Source: Mariniphaga sp041686935 (GTDB lineage Bacteria; Bacteroidota; Bacteroidia; Bacteroidales; Prolixibacteraceae). From it: 64,000 nucleotides of DNA. Below are positions 42,956-51,768 of the stretch, one piece after another. The position numbers and the translations under genes are program-made. The DNA is taken from assembly GCA_041686935.1 (NCBI GenBank), contig JAWLCW010000001.1, forward strand, positions 1-64,000, written 5' to 3'. The notes under the pieces were generated by a model that saw nothing but the letters and a program-made list of their open reading frames with translations, had not been told where the DNA came from and did no database searches. Position 1 is the first letter of the stretch; every line of letters starts with the position of its first letter.

Positions 42956-44119
42956 TCACTTCAATATTTCCAATGTTTTCCAAACCTGGTACAACCCACG
43001 AGGAACATGAAAACAACCTTTCCATTTTCCACCTTTCAATGGCAGCAGCACTTCGCCCCGGCGGTTGAGATAACCAAACCATTCGCCATGTTCCGGGTCG
43101 GCAAAATGCGACCAGGTGTAATCGTGCACTTTTTCAAACCAGGTGAGGCATTGTTCATTCCCGGTAAGCGCATATCCCTTTACCAGGCTGATGAGCGTTT
43201 CGATGTGCACCCACCACAGTTTCTGGTCCCACTCCAGTTGTTGAGGCGGATTTCCCTTGATGTCGAGAAAATAGTATATGCCATCAAAATCCTTGTCCCA
43301 GCCATATTCCAACGTTCGCAGCACAATTTCCACCGCTTTTTCAGCCAATTCCGGTTTTTGCAACCGCACCGATAAATCCATGATAAACCACATGGCTTCG
43401 ATGGCGTGGCCCGGGTTGAGCAGTCGGCCTTCAAATGAATTTGAAAAACTGCCGTCAGGTTTTACGTTCTCCAGAATCAATCCCGAGTCGGGCTGGTAAA
43501 ACACCTCCATCACTTCGTGCAAAACTTTTTCAATGGTTTCATCCACCAAATCCTGAGGGAGCAGGTGTTCAATTTCCAGCGACAGGTTGCATAAAATCAT
43601 GGGCAGCGAAAAGCCTTTCAACGGGCGGGTTCCGGGAACTGCTTTGTTGTATTTTCCTTTGGGATTGTCGCTGCGTTTTAAAATATTGTCGAAAGTATTT
43701 TTTGCGATTTGCCCGTACTCCTCATTGCCGGTGACTTTGTACAACTGGCCAAAAGCCATGGTGGCAAAGCAGTCGGAAAAAATGTTGTAGGGCTGCACCA
43801 GCGGCTTTCCTTCGCGGGTGAGGGAAAAGTACCAGTTCAGGTTTCTGTCGTGCCCGTATTTTTGCAGGAATTTGGCACCATGCAATGCCATGTCGAGCCA
43901 TTCCTGTTTTTGCTCCACTTTGTTGAACAGTGTAGAAAACATCCAGACTTCACGACCCTGCAACCAGATAAATTTGTCGGTATCGAACACCTTTCCTTCG
44001 CGGTTGAGACAGGTAAAATAACCGCCAAACTCCTCATCTTTTGAGTGGTTTTCCCAAAAAGGAACCACGTTGCTGAGCAGTTCGTTTTTATAAAGTTGGG
44101 CTAAACTTTTAATGTCCAT
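42956..44119 (-). CDS. N-acylglucosamine 2-epimerase (NanE/RenBP type)
   Basis: A 387-residue (alpha/alpha)6-barrel epimerase interconverting N-acetylmannosamine and N-acetylglucosamine, the step after NanA cleavage. Typical segments: FGGYFTCLNREGKVFDTDKF, WLQGREVWMFSTL, the histidine in LLNPGHAIEAMWF, LWWVHIETLISL and HVPRGLYQVWK. Placed in the sialic-acid locus between the lyase and the kelch-symporter gene, but separated from the lyase by the inserted ATPase gene on the other strand. Confidence 0.9.
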   Translation of the reverse strand: MDIKSLAQLYKNELLSNVVPFWENHSKDEEFGGYFTCLNREGKVFDTDKFIWLQGREVWMFSTLFNKVEQKQEWLDMALHGAKFLQKYGHDRNLNWYFSLTREGKPLVQPYNIFSDCFATMAFGQLYKVTGNEEYGQIAKNTFDNILKRSDNPKGKYNKAVPGTRPLKGFSLPMILCNLSLEIEHLLPQDLVDETIEKVLHEVMEVFYQPDSGLILENVKPDGSFSNSFEGRLLNPGHAIEAMWFIMDLSVRLQKPELAEKAVEIVLRTLEYGWDKDFDGIYYFLDIKGNPPQQLEWDQKLWWVHIETLISLVKGYALTGNEQCLTWFEKVHDYTWSHFADPEHGEWFGYLNRRGEVLLPLKGGKWKGCFHVPRGLYQVWKTLEILK

Positions 44120-44190
44120 ATTTCAAAATGTATTATTTTTTTCAATCATAAAAGCCAATATATCAGCTACTTAAAATTTAAAATAAAACT

Positions 44191-44232
44191 AACCGATTGG
44201 TTGCTAACCAAACGGTTGCTAACCGATTGGTT
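44191..44232. promoter_or_regulatory. Three tandem AACC-N4-GGTT operator-like sites
   Basis: Three 12-bp inverted repeats lie at an exact 15-base period: AACCGATTGGTT (44191), AACCAAACGGTT (44206) and AACCGATTGGTT (44221), joined by GCT. The third overlaps the -33 region of the ATPase promoter. The AACC..GGTT palindrome resembles TetR/AcrR-family operators; no such regulator gene is adjacent. Confidence 0.65.
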
Positions 44233-44257
44233 AGGAAAGTTATTATTCATATATTTG
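44226..44257 (+). promoter_or_regulatory. Promoter of the AAA ATPase gene
   Basis: ATTG (44226-44229, three of four matches to -33) and TATATTTG (44250-44257, exact -7) are spaced by 20 bases; the ATG is at 44282. Confidence 0.6.
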
Positions 44258-44281
44258 TGTCAACCAAAATAACAAAACGCC

Positions 44282-45442
44282 ATGGTTTTACACGAAAGTC
44301 CTTTTGTATTCGGCAGAAAAGCAGTAGGTGAAAAATTCACCGACCGGGAGGCCGAAACGAAACGTTTGGTTTCAAACTTTCAGAACAAAGTGAACACCGT
44401 TTTGATTTCGCCCCGAAGATGGGGAAAATCTTCGCTGGTGAAAAAGGCCTGCGATTTGGTTACAAACGAAAAAACGATTGTTATTCAGTTGGATGCTTTT
44501 GGCATTCGCGACCCTAAGGATTTTTACACTTTGCTAACCACTGAAGTCATCAAAAATACTTCAGGGAAAGTGGAAACCTGGCTGGAGAATATCCGGAAAT
44601 TTATCAGCCGGCTTTCTCCAAAAGTATCTTTTGGAACTGACCCTTTCAGCACTTTCGAATTAACGTTTAACCTGGAGTCCATCGAAAAGAATTACCGTGA
44701 ATTACTGGACTTACCAGAAAAAATTGCCGAAGAAAAAAAGGTTAATCTGATTATCTGCATCGATGAGTTTCAAAACACCGCAAATTTTACAGAAGCAAAA
44801 TTGTTTCACAAACGTCTTCGAACAGCCTGGCAAAATCACCAATCAGTTACTTATTGCCTTTACGGAAGTAAAAAGCACATGATGTCTAACCTTTTTGAAA
44901 AACAGTCCATGCCTTTCTATAAATTTGGTGAAACCATCAATCTGGAAAAGATTTCAGAAAAGCATTGGGTAGCTTTTATTACAGAAAGATTCCAGTCAAC
45001 CGGTAAAAAAATTTCAACTGAACAGGCTGAAATAATAACGCAAACCGTTAGTACCCATTCTTACTACGTTCAGCAATTATCCCATTTAATCTGGCAACGC
45101 ACACCTGATTCAGTTGAAAATGAAACTATTACTGTTGCCATTGAAGATTTGTTAGCGCAGAATGCCAACCTTTATCAACTGGAAACTGAAATGCTGAGCG
45201 AAACCCAGTTAAACCTTTTAAAAGCTGTTGCTTCAGGAATTGCAGAAGGCTTCAGTAATCCTGAAATTCTGACCAAATATCGCCTGGGTACATCAGCCAA
45301 CATAAGCAAACAAAAAAAAGTTTTATATGAGAAAGAACTTATTGATATCAGAGGAACCAGACTCGAATTTCTGGACCCTGTTTATGAACTCTGGTTCAGG
45401 AAAAATATTTTGAGAATTCCTCTTCCATCCCAAGCGTTTTAA
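44282..45442 (+). CDS. AAA-type ATPase of the archaeal-ATPase family (PF01637-like)
   Basis: A 386-residue P-loop ATPase. The Walker A is ISPRRWGKSSLV, Walker B is IICIDEFQN, and YCLYGSKKHMM is the sensor-like segment. The C-terminal third is a winged-helix-like region (NPEILTKYRLGTSANISKQK) that ends DPVYELWFRKN, the usual family end, followed by nine extra residues. These genes are often multi-copy in Bacteroidota and their role is unknown. It lies on the opposite strand inside the sialic-acid operon, and its 3' end overlaps nanA by 47 bases, which suggests insertion. Confidence 0.8.
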   Translation: MVLHESPFVFGRKAVGEKFTDREAETKRLVSNFQNKVNTVLISPRRWGKSSLVKKACDLVTNEKTIVIQLDAFGIRDPKDFYTLLTTEVIKNTSGKVETWLENIRKFISRLSPKVSFGTDPFSTFELTFNLESIEKNYRELLDLPEKIAEEKKVNLIICIDEFQNTANFTEAKLFHKRLRTAWQNHQSVTYCLYGSKKHMMSNLFEKQSMPFYKFGETINLEKISEKHWVAFITERFQSTGKKISTEQAEIITQTVSTHSYYVQQLSHLIWQRTPDSVENETITVAIEDLLAQNANLYQLETEMLSETQLNLLKAVASGIAEGFSNPEILTKYRLGTSANISKQKKVLYEKELIDIRGTRLEFLDPVYELWFRKNILRIPLPSQAF

Positions 45443-46325
45443 CATCTTCGGTAAATTTCTGATAATCATCGCTACTCATGTTTTTTATGGGCGAACGGAA
45501 TTCGCCGCAGTCAAAGCCAACATAGCGCATATAGGCTTTTCCGGTGGCAATACCGCCATATTTCCCCAGCAGGCGAATCATGTCGATGGCTTTTTGCTGC
45601 AACTGGCGGGCAAGAACGAGGTTGCCGGCATCAAATGCAGCAATCAGTTTATAATACAAGGGCGCTGCGTAATTAAAAGTGCTTCCCACGCCGCTACGGG
45701 TCCCTAAAACCAGTGCCGAAAGCAGATTTTCATCGCGGCCCCAAAGCATGTCGTATTTGCCATCCATAAAATTGATGCAGCTTTGGAAATCCATAAAATC
45801 TTCGTGCGTGTATTTAATTCCGGCCAGGTTGGGAATGGCAGGCGCTGCTTCATTCAGAAAATCATACATGGAAACGTAACAGCCCGTGAGCACCGGAATG
45901 TGGTAAAAGTAAACCGGAAGTTGTGGAACGGATTCAGCCACACGGGCAACAAAATCAGCCAGTTGACCGGCACCTGACGGTTTAAAATAATACGGTGCCA
46001 GTAATGCAATGGCATCCACGCCAATTTCTGCCGAGTGTTGCGCATTTTCAATACATTCCAAGTAGGAAGTCCCACCTGCAAGGTTGATGATTTTCACCTC
46101 CGGATCGGCCTTTGCAGCCGCCACCCACTGTTCGGCAGTTTTCATCCGCTCTTTTTGAGTGAGTGAAACGCCTTCGCCGGTAGAACCGTTGATAAATGCG
46201 CCAACTACTTTGTTCTGTTTCAAAAAATTGTAATAAACGGGAATGCGTTCATAAACTACAGCACCTTTTTCATCCATGGGAGCAAACGGTGCAGCTATCA
46301 GTCCTTCAAATTTTTTAGTTTGCAT
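45396..46325 (-). CDS. nanA: N-acetylneuraminate lyase
   Basis: A 309-residue TIM-barrel aldolase that splits sialic acid into N-acetylmannosamine and pyruvate. Catalytic residues: the GSTGEG carboxylate motif at 47-52, Y141 in YFYHIPVLTG and the Schiff-base lysine K171 in AGIKYTHEDF. It follows the sialidase gene after 50 bases on the same strand. Its last 47 bases are shared with the convergent ATPase gene. Confidence 0.95.
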   Translation of the reverse strand: MQTKKFEGLIAAPFAPMDEKGAVVYERIPVYYNFLKQNKVVGAFINGSTGEGVSLTQKERMKTAEQWVAAAKADPEVKIINLAGGTSYLECIENAQHSAEIGVDAIALLAPYYFKPSGAGQLADFVARVAESVPQLPVYFYHIPVLTGCYVSMYDFLNEAAPAIPNLAGIKYTHEDFMDFQSCINFMDGKYDMLWGRDENLLSALVLGTRSGVGSTFNYAAPLYYKLIAAFDAGNLVLARQLQQKAIDMIRLLGKYGGIATGKAYMRYVGFDCGEFRSPIKNMSSDDYQKFTEDVKTLGMEEEFSKYFS

Positions 46326-46375
46326 TATATTTTCTTGTTTAGTTTTTTCAACTTAACACTGGCAGTGAATAAAAC

Positions 46376-48001
46376 TTAATCTTCACCTAAAATATCTTCC
46401 ACCAGAACTTTCTGAAAATAAAGGTCTTTTACACCTTCGTACAAAATACCCACTGTGTTTTCATCCACCATGGTCATGCAGGAGTAACCAAAACCCTGTG
46501 TTTCGTTGAGCAAAACCTGGTTTGCTTCGGGCCAGGTGTGTCCCTGGTCGAGGCTGGTTTTGATGGTCATGTTTATACGAGCTTGTTTATCATTGGGATT
46601 GGAAAAGAAAAGCACCTGCTGTTTTTGCCCGTCCGTTTCCGCATACGTATCAATTATGCTGGCCATGCAATTTGGCTCTGGCAGTGCAGAATTGGATGAA
46701 GGATGGGTTGTCCATGTTTCGCCCAAATCGCTGGTAACGACCACTGCCCGTCCGTTGGTTTCATCTTTCACACGGCGGTTGAGGTCGTCGCGCATGTTGA
46801 GCATCAGGCTGCCGTCGGCCAGTTGCACCACCTGTGCCTCAGTAGTATTAGGTTTGGCGCCGGTGCCAACGTGCCAGGTTTCGCCACCATCTTTGCTGAA
46901 CACGATGGTAGAGTGAGAAGTATATTGTCCTCCGTCGAGCGCTTTTTCGCCAATATCAGCTTTAAACTGCGCCGGAAAAACCAGTGTGCCGTCATCTAAA
47001 GTGATTCCTGCACCCGGACCCTGGAAAAACAACTGCCAGGCAGGGTCTTTTATCTGTTCGGTAATGTTGATTGGCTCCGACCAGGTAAGACCGTCGTCGG
47101 TACTTTTAACCAGCACAAACTGTCCGGTTTCAGTGGGTTTCATACCCGGTTTCGAGGCCCACCAAAGCATATCGGTTTCGGAAAAGCCGCTTATCCACAG
47201 TGCAGCCACCCAGATGGTTCCGGTGGTGTGGTCGTATAAAACAGCCGGGTCGCCAATTCCGTTGAGGCGTTCAGGGTTTCCACCCCATTCGCCAATGTCC
47301 ATAATTACACGCATGGGTTCCCAGGTTTGTCCGCCATCGGTGCTGCGGCTCATGCCCACATCAATGTCTTCCTGCAAATCTTTGCTGTTGTTGTAACGGT
47401 TGTCGTAAACAGCAATCAGCGTTCCTTCGTTGGTGGTTACCATTCCCGGAATGCGGTAGGTGTCGCAGTTGTCCTGTCCGGCAGCGCGAACAACCTTTGC
47501 CGGACGGTAGGCAAACTCAGTTTTCGGTTCGAAGTTCAACACAGAACCGTCGTTGAACCGAAGCTCAACATTTTGAATGGAAAAACTTTCTGTAAGAACT
47601 GCATCATCTTTCACCTGAAATCCAAAAGAAAGGGTATGGTTTCCCGGGCCGATTTCAGCTGTTGCATTCACTTCGGCCCTGTTGTCCAGCAGTTGTAAAC
47701 CATTGTCAGATATTGGTTCGAATTGCTCTTCGCTATTTTTCGAGTGATTAATTCTGACCGATTCCAGCATGTCGGAACTGCGGTTTTCTTCAAAATAAAA
47801 TGTAGTGGTGGTTAACTGGTATGTTTTCCCTGTGTCGGGAACGGAAATCTTAATTTGCAACACATCCGGGTTTTCGCGGCCAACAAACAACGGAACGCGA
47901 TTGAGATGTATTGAACTGGTGCTGAATTCAGGTGATTTCTCTTCATTTCCACAAGAGAAAAAAAGGGTTGTCAAAAAAAATAAAACGAATAATTTGTTCA
48001 T
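46376..48001 (-). CDS. nanH: Exo-alpha-sialidase lipoprotein
   Basis: A 541-residue sialidase (GH33-like) releasing terminal sialic acid from glycans at the cell surface. Lipobox LFFSC with C17 followed by GNEE fits surface export. An N-terminal beta-sandwich (about 25-165) precedes the six-bladed propeller. The YRIPGM motif gives the first catalytic arginine. Asp-box repeats are clear: SRSTDGGQTWEP, VKSTDDGLTWSEP, FSKDGGETWHVG, VTSDLGETWTTH and TSLDQGHTWPEA. It heads the minus-strand nan genes and is divergent from the broken GntR gene. Confidence 0.93.
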   Translation of the reverse strand: MNKLFVLFFLTTLFFSCGNEEKSPEFSTSSIHLNRVPLFVGRENPDVLQIKISVPDTGKTYQLTTTTFYFEENRSSDMLESVRINHSKNSEEQFEPISDNGLQLLDNRAEVNATAEIGPGNHTLSFGFQVKDDAVLTESFSIQNVELRFNDGSVLNFEPKTEFAYRPAKVVRAAGQDNCDTYRIPGMVTTNEGTLIAVYDNRYNNSKDLQEDIDVGMSRSTDGGQTWEPMRVIMDIGEWGGNPERLNGIGDPAVLYDHTTGTIWVAALWISGFSETDMLWWASKPGMKPTETGQFVLVKSTDDGLTWSEPINITEQIKDPAWQLFFQGPGAGITLDDGTLVFPAQFKADIGEKALDGGQYTSHSTIVFSKDGGETWHVGTGAKPNTTEAQVVQLADGSLMLNMRDDLNRRVKDETNGRAVVVTSDLGETWTTHPSSNSALPEPNCMASIIDTYAETDGQKQQVLFFSNPNDKQARINMTIKTSLDQGHTWPEANQVLLNETQGFGYSCMTMVDENTVGILYEGVKDLYFQKVLVEDILGED

Positions 48002-48061
48002 TTTGATTTGCTTTTATGAGCGTTGAATATAACGAAAAATAACAGCTAAATATTTTTAAGA

Positions 48062-48698
48062 ATGAATTCACAAGGATCCACCGACCTTTTAAAGACTATT
48101 GACAACCTTAGCCTGGTTGACCGGGTAGAAATGAACCTGATTGATTTTTTCATTAAAAAAGACTTTAAGCCCGGTGACGTGATTCCCAAAGAAATGGAAC
48201 TAGCCAGTGCCATGGGCGTTAGCCGAACAGTTGTACGCGAGTCGTTAACACGGTTGAAAACACTGAGAATTATTGAGGCGGTGAAACACAAGGGCGCCAT
48301 CATTAAAAACCCCGATCTTTCAGCACTCCTTGCAAAATCGATGATTCCACGGATGCTCGATGACAGTACATTAAAAGATATTTTTGAATTCAGGCTGGTT
48401 ATTGAAATCGGTATGGCTGAATTGATTTTTCAGCATGTAACCCCTGAAGACATTGCCGAATTGGAGCAAATCATCAACATAGAACCGGAAAAATCAAACG
48501 ATGTGCTGTTCGATATCCATCATGAAATCAGGTTTCATGGCAAGTTTTATGAAATAGCCGGAAACAAAACCCATCAAAAAGGTAAAACACATCGCGCACC
48601 AGGGCCTGGTGGATGTATTGAAAAATGGCACTCCCGACCAATTTCGCTCAGCCATGCGAAACCACCTGGAGAACCATTTTCAAAGGTTGTATGGATAA
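48062..48698 (+). pseudogene. FadR/GntR-family regulator of the sialic-acid genes, broken by an internal deletion
   Basis: The first 175 codons encode a winged helix (VIPKEMELASAMGVSRTVVRE) and the first part of an FCD ligand domain (DIFEFRLVIEIGMAELIF, then HHEIRFHGKFYEIAGNKT). After about 48575 the frame stops making sense, but the +1 frame from 48582 resumes the family end (VKHIAHQGLVDVLKNG, then FRSAMRNHLENHF) to a stop at 48698. Comparison with the family suggests about 25-30 residues are missing at the junction, so a deletion not divisible by three removed part of the FCD domain. The read-through frame to 48748 is not family-like. It is divergent from the sialidase and was probably its repressor. 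Confidence 0.75.
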
Positions 48699-48706
48699 TT
48701 GCAATC

Positions 48707-48874
48707 TTAATTTCTTCCACAATTTGCCCGTTCATATTTTTCCATTAAATCGGTAAGCAGGAGCAGTTCCTGCAGGTCTTCATCGGTTTTTTGTGATTCG
48801 CACAACTCGATGAACCGGTTGAGGGCATCGCGGTAATCGTCTTCAGTTTCTATTTCTGCAATTCTTTTACGCAT
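48707..48874 (-). CDS. Microprotein resembling the N-terminal domain of HigA, without HTH
   Basis: 55 residues from the ATG at 48874, 6 bases after the polA stop on the same strand. The pattern IETEDDYRDALNRFIELC followed by ELLLLTDLMEKYERAN matches the N-terminal module of the HigA at 8329 (IKTEEQYYNSLERLEKIF, VLSILIEKYEDE). The XRE domain that would normally follow is absent and no toxin is adjacent. It may be an antitoxin remnant or a self-standing protein. Confidence 0.55.
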   Translation of the reverse strand: MRKRIAEIETEDDYRDALNRFIELCESQKTDEDLQELLLLTDLMEKYERANCGRN

Positions 48875-48880
48875 ATTTTT

Positions 48881-51658
48881 CTAATGAGCATCGAGCCAGT
48901 TGCCGGCAGCATTCATTTCAACGGTAAGCGGAACATCCAGTTCAACGGCATTTTCCATCATGTCTTTTACAATTTGTTTTACTTTTTCCAACTCAGGTTT
49001 ATAAACATCAAAATTTAATTCGTCGTGAACCTGCAAAACCATCTTCGTTTTAAGTTTTTCCTTTTGAAACTGTTTATAAATATCAATCATTGCCACTTTG
49101 ATAATATCGGCCGCTGAACCTTGTATCGGTGCGTTAATGGCGTTTCGTTCCGCCATTCCCCTCACTACCGCATTGGCTGAGTTAATGTCATTTAAATAAC
49201 GTTTGCGCCCTTTAATTGTTTGCACGTACCCTTTCTTTCCCGCCAATTCTATCTGTTTATCCATGAAAGCTTTAATCTTCGGGAAGTTTTCAAAGTAACC
49301 GTCGATTAACTCTTTGGCTTCGGTACGCGGAATGTTTAGACGTTGTGACAAACCAAAAGCCGAAATACCATAAATAATTCCGAAATTGGCCGTTTTTGCT
49401 TTGCGTCGCATTTCAGAAGTTACCTCATTTTCAGGTACTTTATAAATTTTGGCGGCTGTTATGGCATGAATGTCTTTCCCTTCGCCAAACGCTTTCAGCA
49501 TTTCCTCATCCTGGCTCAATGCTGCCATAATTCGCAGTTCAATTTGCGAATAGTCAGCCGAAAGAAAAGTATGTTCCTCGTCAGACGGAATAAAAGCCCG
49601 GCGGATTTCCCTCCCGTTATCGTCGCGGATGGGGATGTTTTGCAGGTTTGGATTTACCGAACTGAGTCGCCCGGTGGATGTAACAGCCTGGTTATATGAC
49701 GTATGCAATTTCCCTGTTTTTGAGTTTACCATTTGCGGCAATGCTTCCACATAAGTTGAAAGCAATTTTTTCAATCCGCGGAACTCCAAAATCTTATTGA
49801 TAATGGGATGCTTGTCAGCCAGTTTTACCAACACTTCCTCGGAGGTGGAATACTGTTTGGTTTTGGTTTTTCGTGCCCCGCTACTGGCTGAAATCTTTAA
49901 TTTTTCAAAAAGAATGGGACCCATTTGTTTGGGCGACGAAACATTGAACTCCTCCCCGGCCAGTTCAAATATCTCTTTTTCAACCTGAATGATTTGTTCC
50001 CGTAAAGTAATTGCATATTCTTTCAAAACTTCAGTATCCAGTTTCACACCGGCCTGCTCCATGTGCACAAGTACCGGTACCAATGGCATTTCAATGGTTT
50101 CAAACAGTTCGCGCATTTCGTATTTATCCAGTTCAGGATCAATAGCGTCTTTCAACTGAAAAGTGAGATCGGCATCTTCGCAGGCATAGTCGCGCAATTT
50201 TTCTTTGGGAACCGAACGCATATTCATCTGGTTTTTCCCTTTTTTCCCAATCAGGTTTTCGGTATGTACCTTTTCGTAATTCAGATAAATTTCGCACAGA
50301 TGGTCGAGGTTGTGTTTCTGTTCGGGCTGAATGAGGTAGTGTGCCAGCATGGTGTCATAAAGTTTCCCTTTTACCTCAATTCCATAGTTGTCCAGCATCA
50401 GCATATCGTATTTCAGGTTTTGCCCTATTTTCATGATGTTTACATCGGCAAAAATCTCGTGAAATTCATCCAAAACTTTTTGAGCCTCTTCCCGCTTTTT
50501 TGGAAGCAAAACACAATAGGCTTCATGTTTTCTGAATGCAAACGACATGCAAACAATTTCGGAAGAGTGTGTATCGAGTCCGGTGGTTTCTGTGTCGAAA
50601 CAGAAAGCGTCGGTTATTGAAAGTTCGGCACGTAAACTGGCGCGCTGCATTTCATTTTCTACCAGATAGTATTGGTGTGGTACCGTTTCAATGTTCTCTT
50701 TTTTTGCGGTTGCCGGTTGCGAAGTTTCTACCTCGCCAAACAAAGTCTGCTGAACTGCTATGTCGGCTCTTACTTCCTCCAAATTAAGTCGTTCGGCCAG
50801 TGTTTTAAATTCCAAATCCTGAAAAATAGCCTTTAAAACTTCTTTATTAACCTCTTCGCGGGTAAGTCCTTTTTTATCAAATTCGATAGGCACATCCTGA
50901 ATGATGGTCACCAGTTTCCGCGACAGGTAAACCTGGTCTTTAAACTCCAGCAGGTTTTCCTTCTGTTTGCCTTTCAGCTTGTCGATATTTTCGTAAATGC
51001 CGTCGATGCTGCCAAATTCAGCAATGAGCTTTTCTGCAGTTTTTGGCCCGATGCCGGGGCATCCCGGAATATTGTCGGAACTGTCGCCCATCAATCCCAG
51101 AATGTCAATGACCTGTTCTGTATTTTCGATTCCGAAGTTCTTTTTCACCTCGTCAGGTCCCCACACTTCGGCAGCACCGCCACTTTTGGCCGGTTTGTAC
51201 ATGCGAATGTGTTCTTCCACCAACTGCGCGTAGTCTTTATCGGGCGTCATCATAAAGGTGTCGAAACCCTCTTTTTTTGCCTTTTTCGCTAAAGTACCAA
51301 TCACATCATCGGCTTCAAAACCCTTTTTTTCAATAATTGGAATATTAAACGCCTCAATGATGTTGCGGATATACGGAATGGATTTCCGTAAATCTTCGGG
51401 CATGGCCTCACGGTTGGCTTTATACTCTTTAAACATTTCGTGCCTGAAAGTTGGAGCATTCACATCGAATACCACACCAATGTAATGTGGATTTTCGGTC
51501 TCAAGTAACTGTACCAGTGTATTTACAAACCCCAGCATGGCCGAAGTGTTTACTCCCTTGGAATTAAACCGCGGATTGCGGATAAAAGCATAGTAACTGC
51601 GATAAATCAACGCATAGGCATCGAGCAAAAAAAGTTTCTTCGGGCTGTTTTCAGTCAT
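48881..51658 (-). CDS. polA: DNA polymerase I
   Basis: A 925-residue repair and Okazaki-fragment polymerase. Residues 1 to about 290 are the 5'-3' exonuclease (LFLLDAYALIYRSYYAF, MMTPDKDYAQLV, LMGDSSDNIPG). The 3'-5' exonuclease DxE is intact in CFDTETTGLDTHSS. The polymerase domain has motif A LSADYSQIELR, motif B RRKAKTANFGIIYG and motif C LQVHDELNF. The HigA-like microprotein gene follows after 6 bases. Confidence 0.97.
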   Translation of the reverse strand: MTENSPKKLFLLDAYALIYRSYYAFIRNPRFNSKGVNTSAMLGFVNTLVQLLETENPHYIGVVFDVNAPTFRHEMFKEYKANREAMPEDLRKSIPYIRNIIEAFNIPIIEKKGFEADDVIGTLAKKAKKEGFDTFMMTPDKDYAQLVEEHIRMYKPAKSGGAAEVWGPDEVKKNFGIENTEQVIDILGLMGDSSDNIPGCPGIGPKTAEKLIAEFGSIDGIYENIDKLKGKQKENLLEFKDQVYLSRKLVTIIQDVPIEFDKKGLTREEVNKEVLKAIFQDLEFKTLAERLNLEEVRADIAVQQTLFGEVETSQPATAKKENIETVPHQYYLVENEMQRASLRAELSITDAFCFDTETTGLDTHSSEIVCMSFAFRKHEAYCVLLPKKREEAQKVLDEFHEIFADVNIMKIGQNLKYDMLMLDNYGIEVKGKLYDTMLAHYLIQPEQKHNLDHLCEIYLNYEKVHTENLIGKKGKNQMNMRSVPKEKLRDYACEDADLTFQLKDAIDPELDKYEMRELFETIEMPLVPVLVHMEQAGVKLDTEVLKEYAITLREQIIQVEKEIFELAGEEFNVSSPKQMGPILFEKLKISASSGARKTKTKQYSTSEEVLVKLADKHPIINKILEFRGLKKLLSTYVEALPQMVNSKTGKLHTSYNQAVTSTGRLSSVNPNLQNIPIRDDNGREIRRAFIPSDEEHTFLSADYSQIELRIMAALSQDEEMLKAFGEGKDIHAITAAKIYKVPENEVTSEMRRKAKTANFGIIYGISAFGLSQRLNIPRTEAKELIDGYFENFPKIKAFMDKQIELAGKKGYVQTIKGRKRYLNDINSANAVVRGMAERNAINAPIQGSAADIIKVAMIDIYKQFQKEKLKTKMVLQVHDELNFDVYKPELEKVKQIVKDMMENAVELDVPLTVEMNAAGNWLDAH

Positions 51659-51677
51659 AATAGTATCATTTGAACAA

Positions 51678-51685
51678 CAAATTTA
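51678..51685 (-). promoter_or_regulatory. Putative -7 element of polA
   Basis: The minus strand reads TAAATTTG, matching TAnnTTTG, 19 bases upstream of the polA ATG. Confidence 0.45.
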
Positions 51686-51768
51686 AAAAAATTGCCGGCG
51701 AAAGGCCGGTTACCATTATCCGGATTTATAAAAGCAACAAAACAAAAGTGTATATTCCGTTTAATCGC

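Noticed and set aside
44282..45442. AAA ATPase as part of an antiphage defence system
   Set aside because: Only one gene with no nuclease, reverse transcriptase or other effector beside it; the family is too broad to claim defence.
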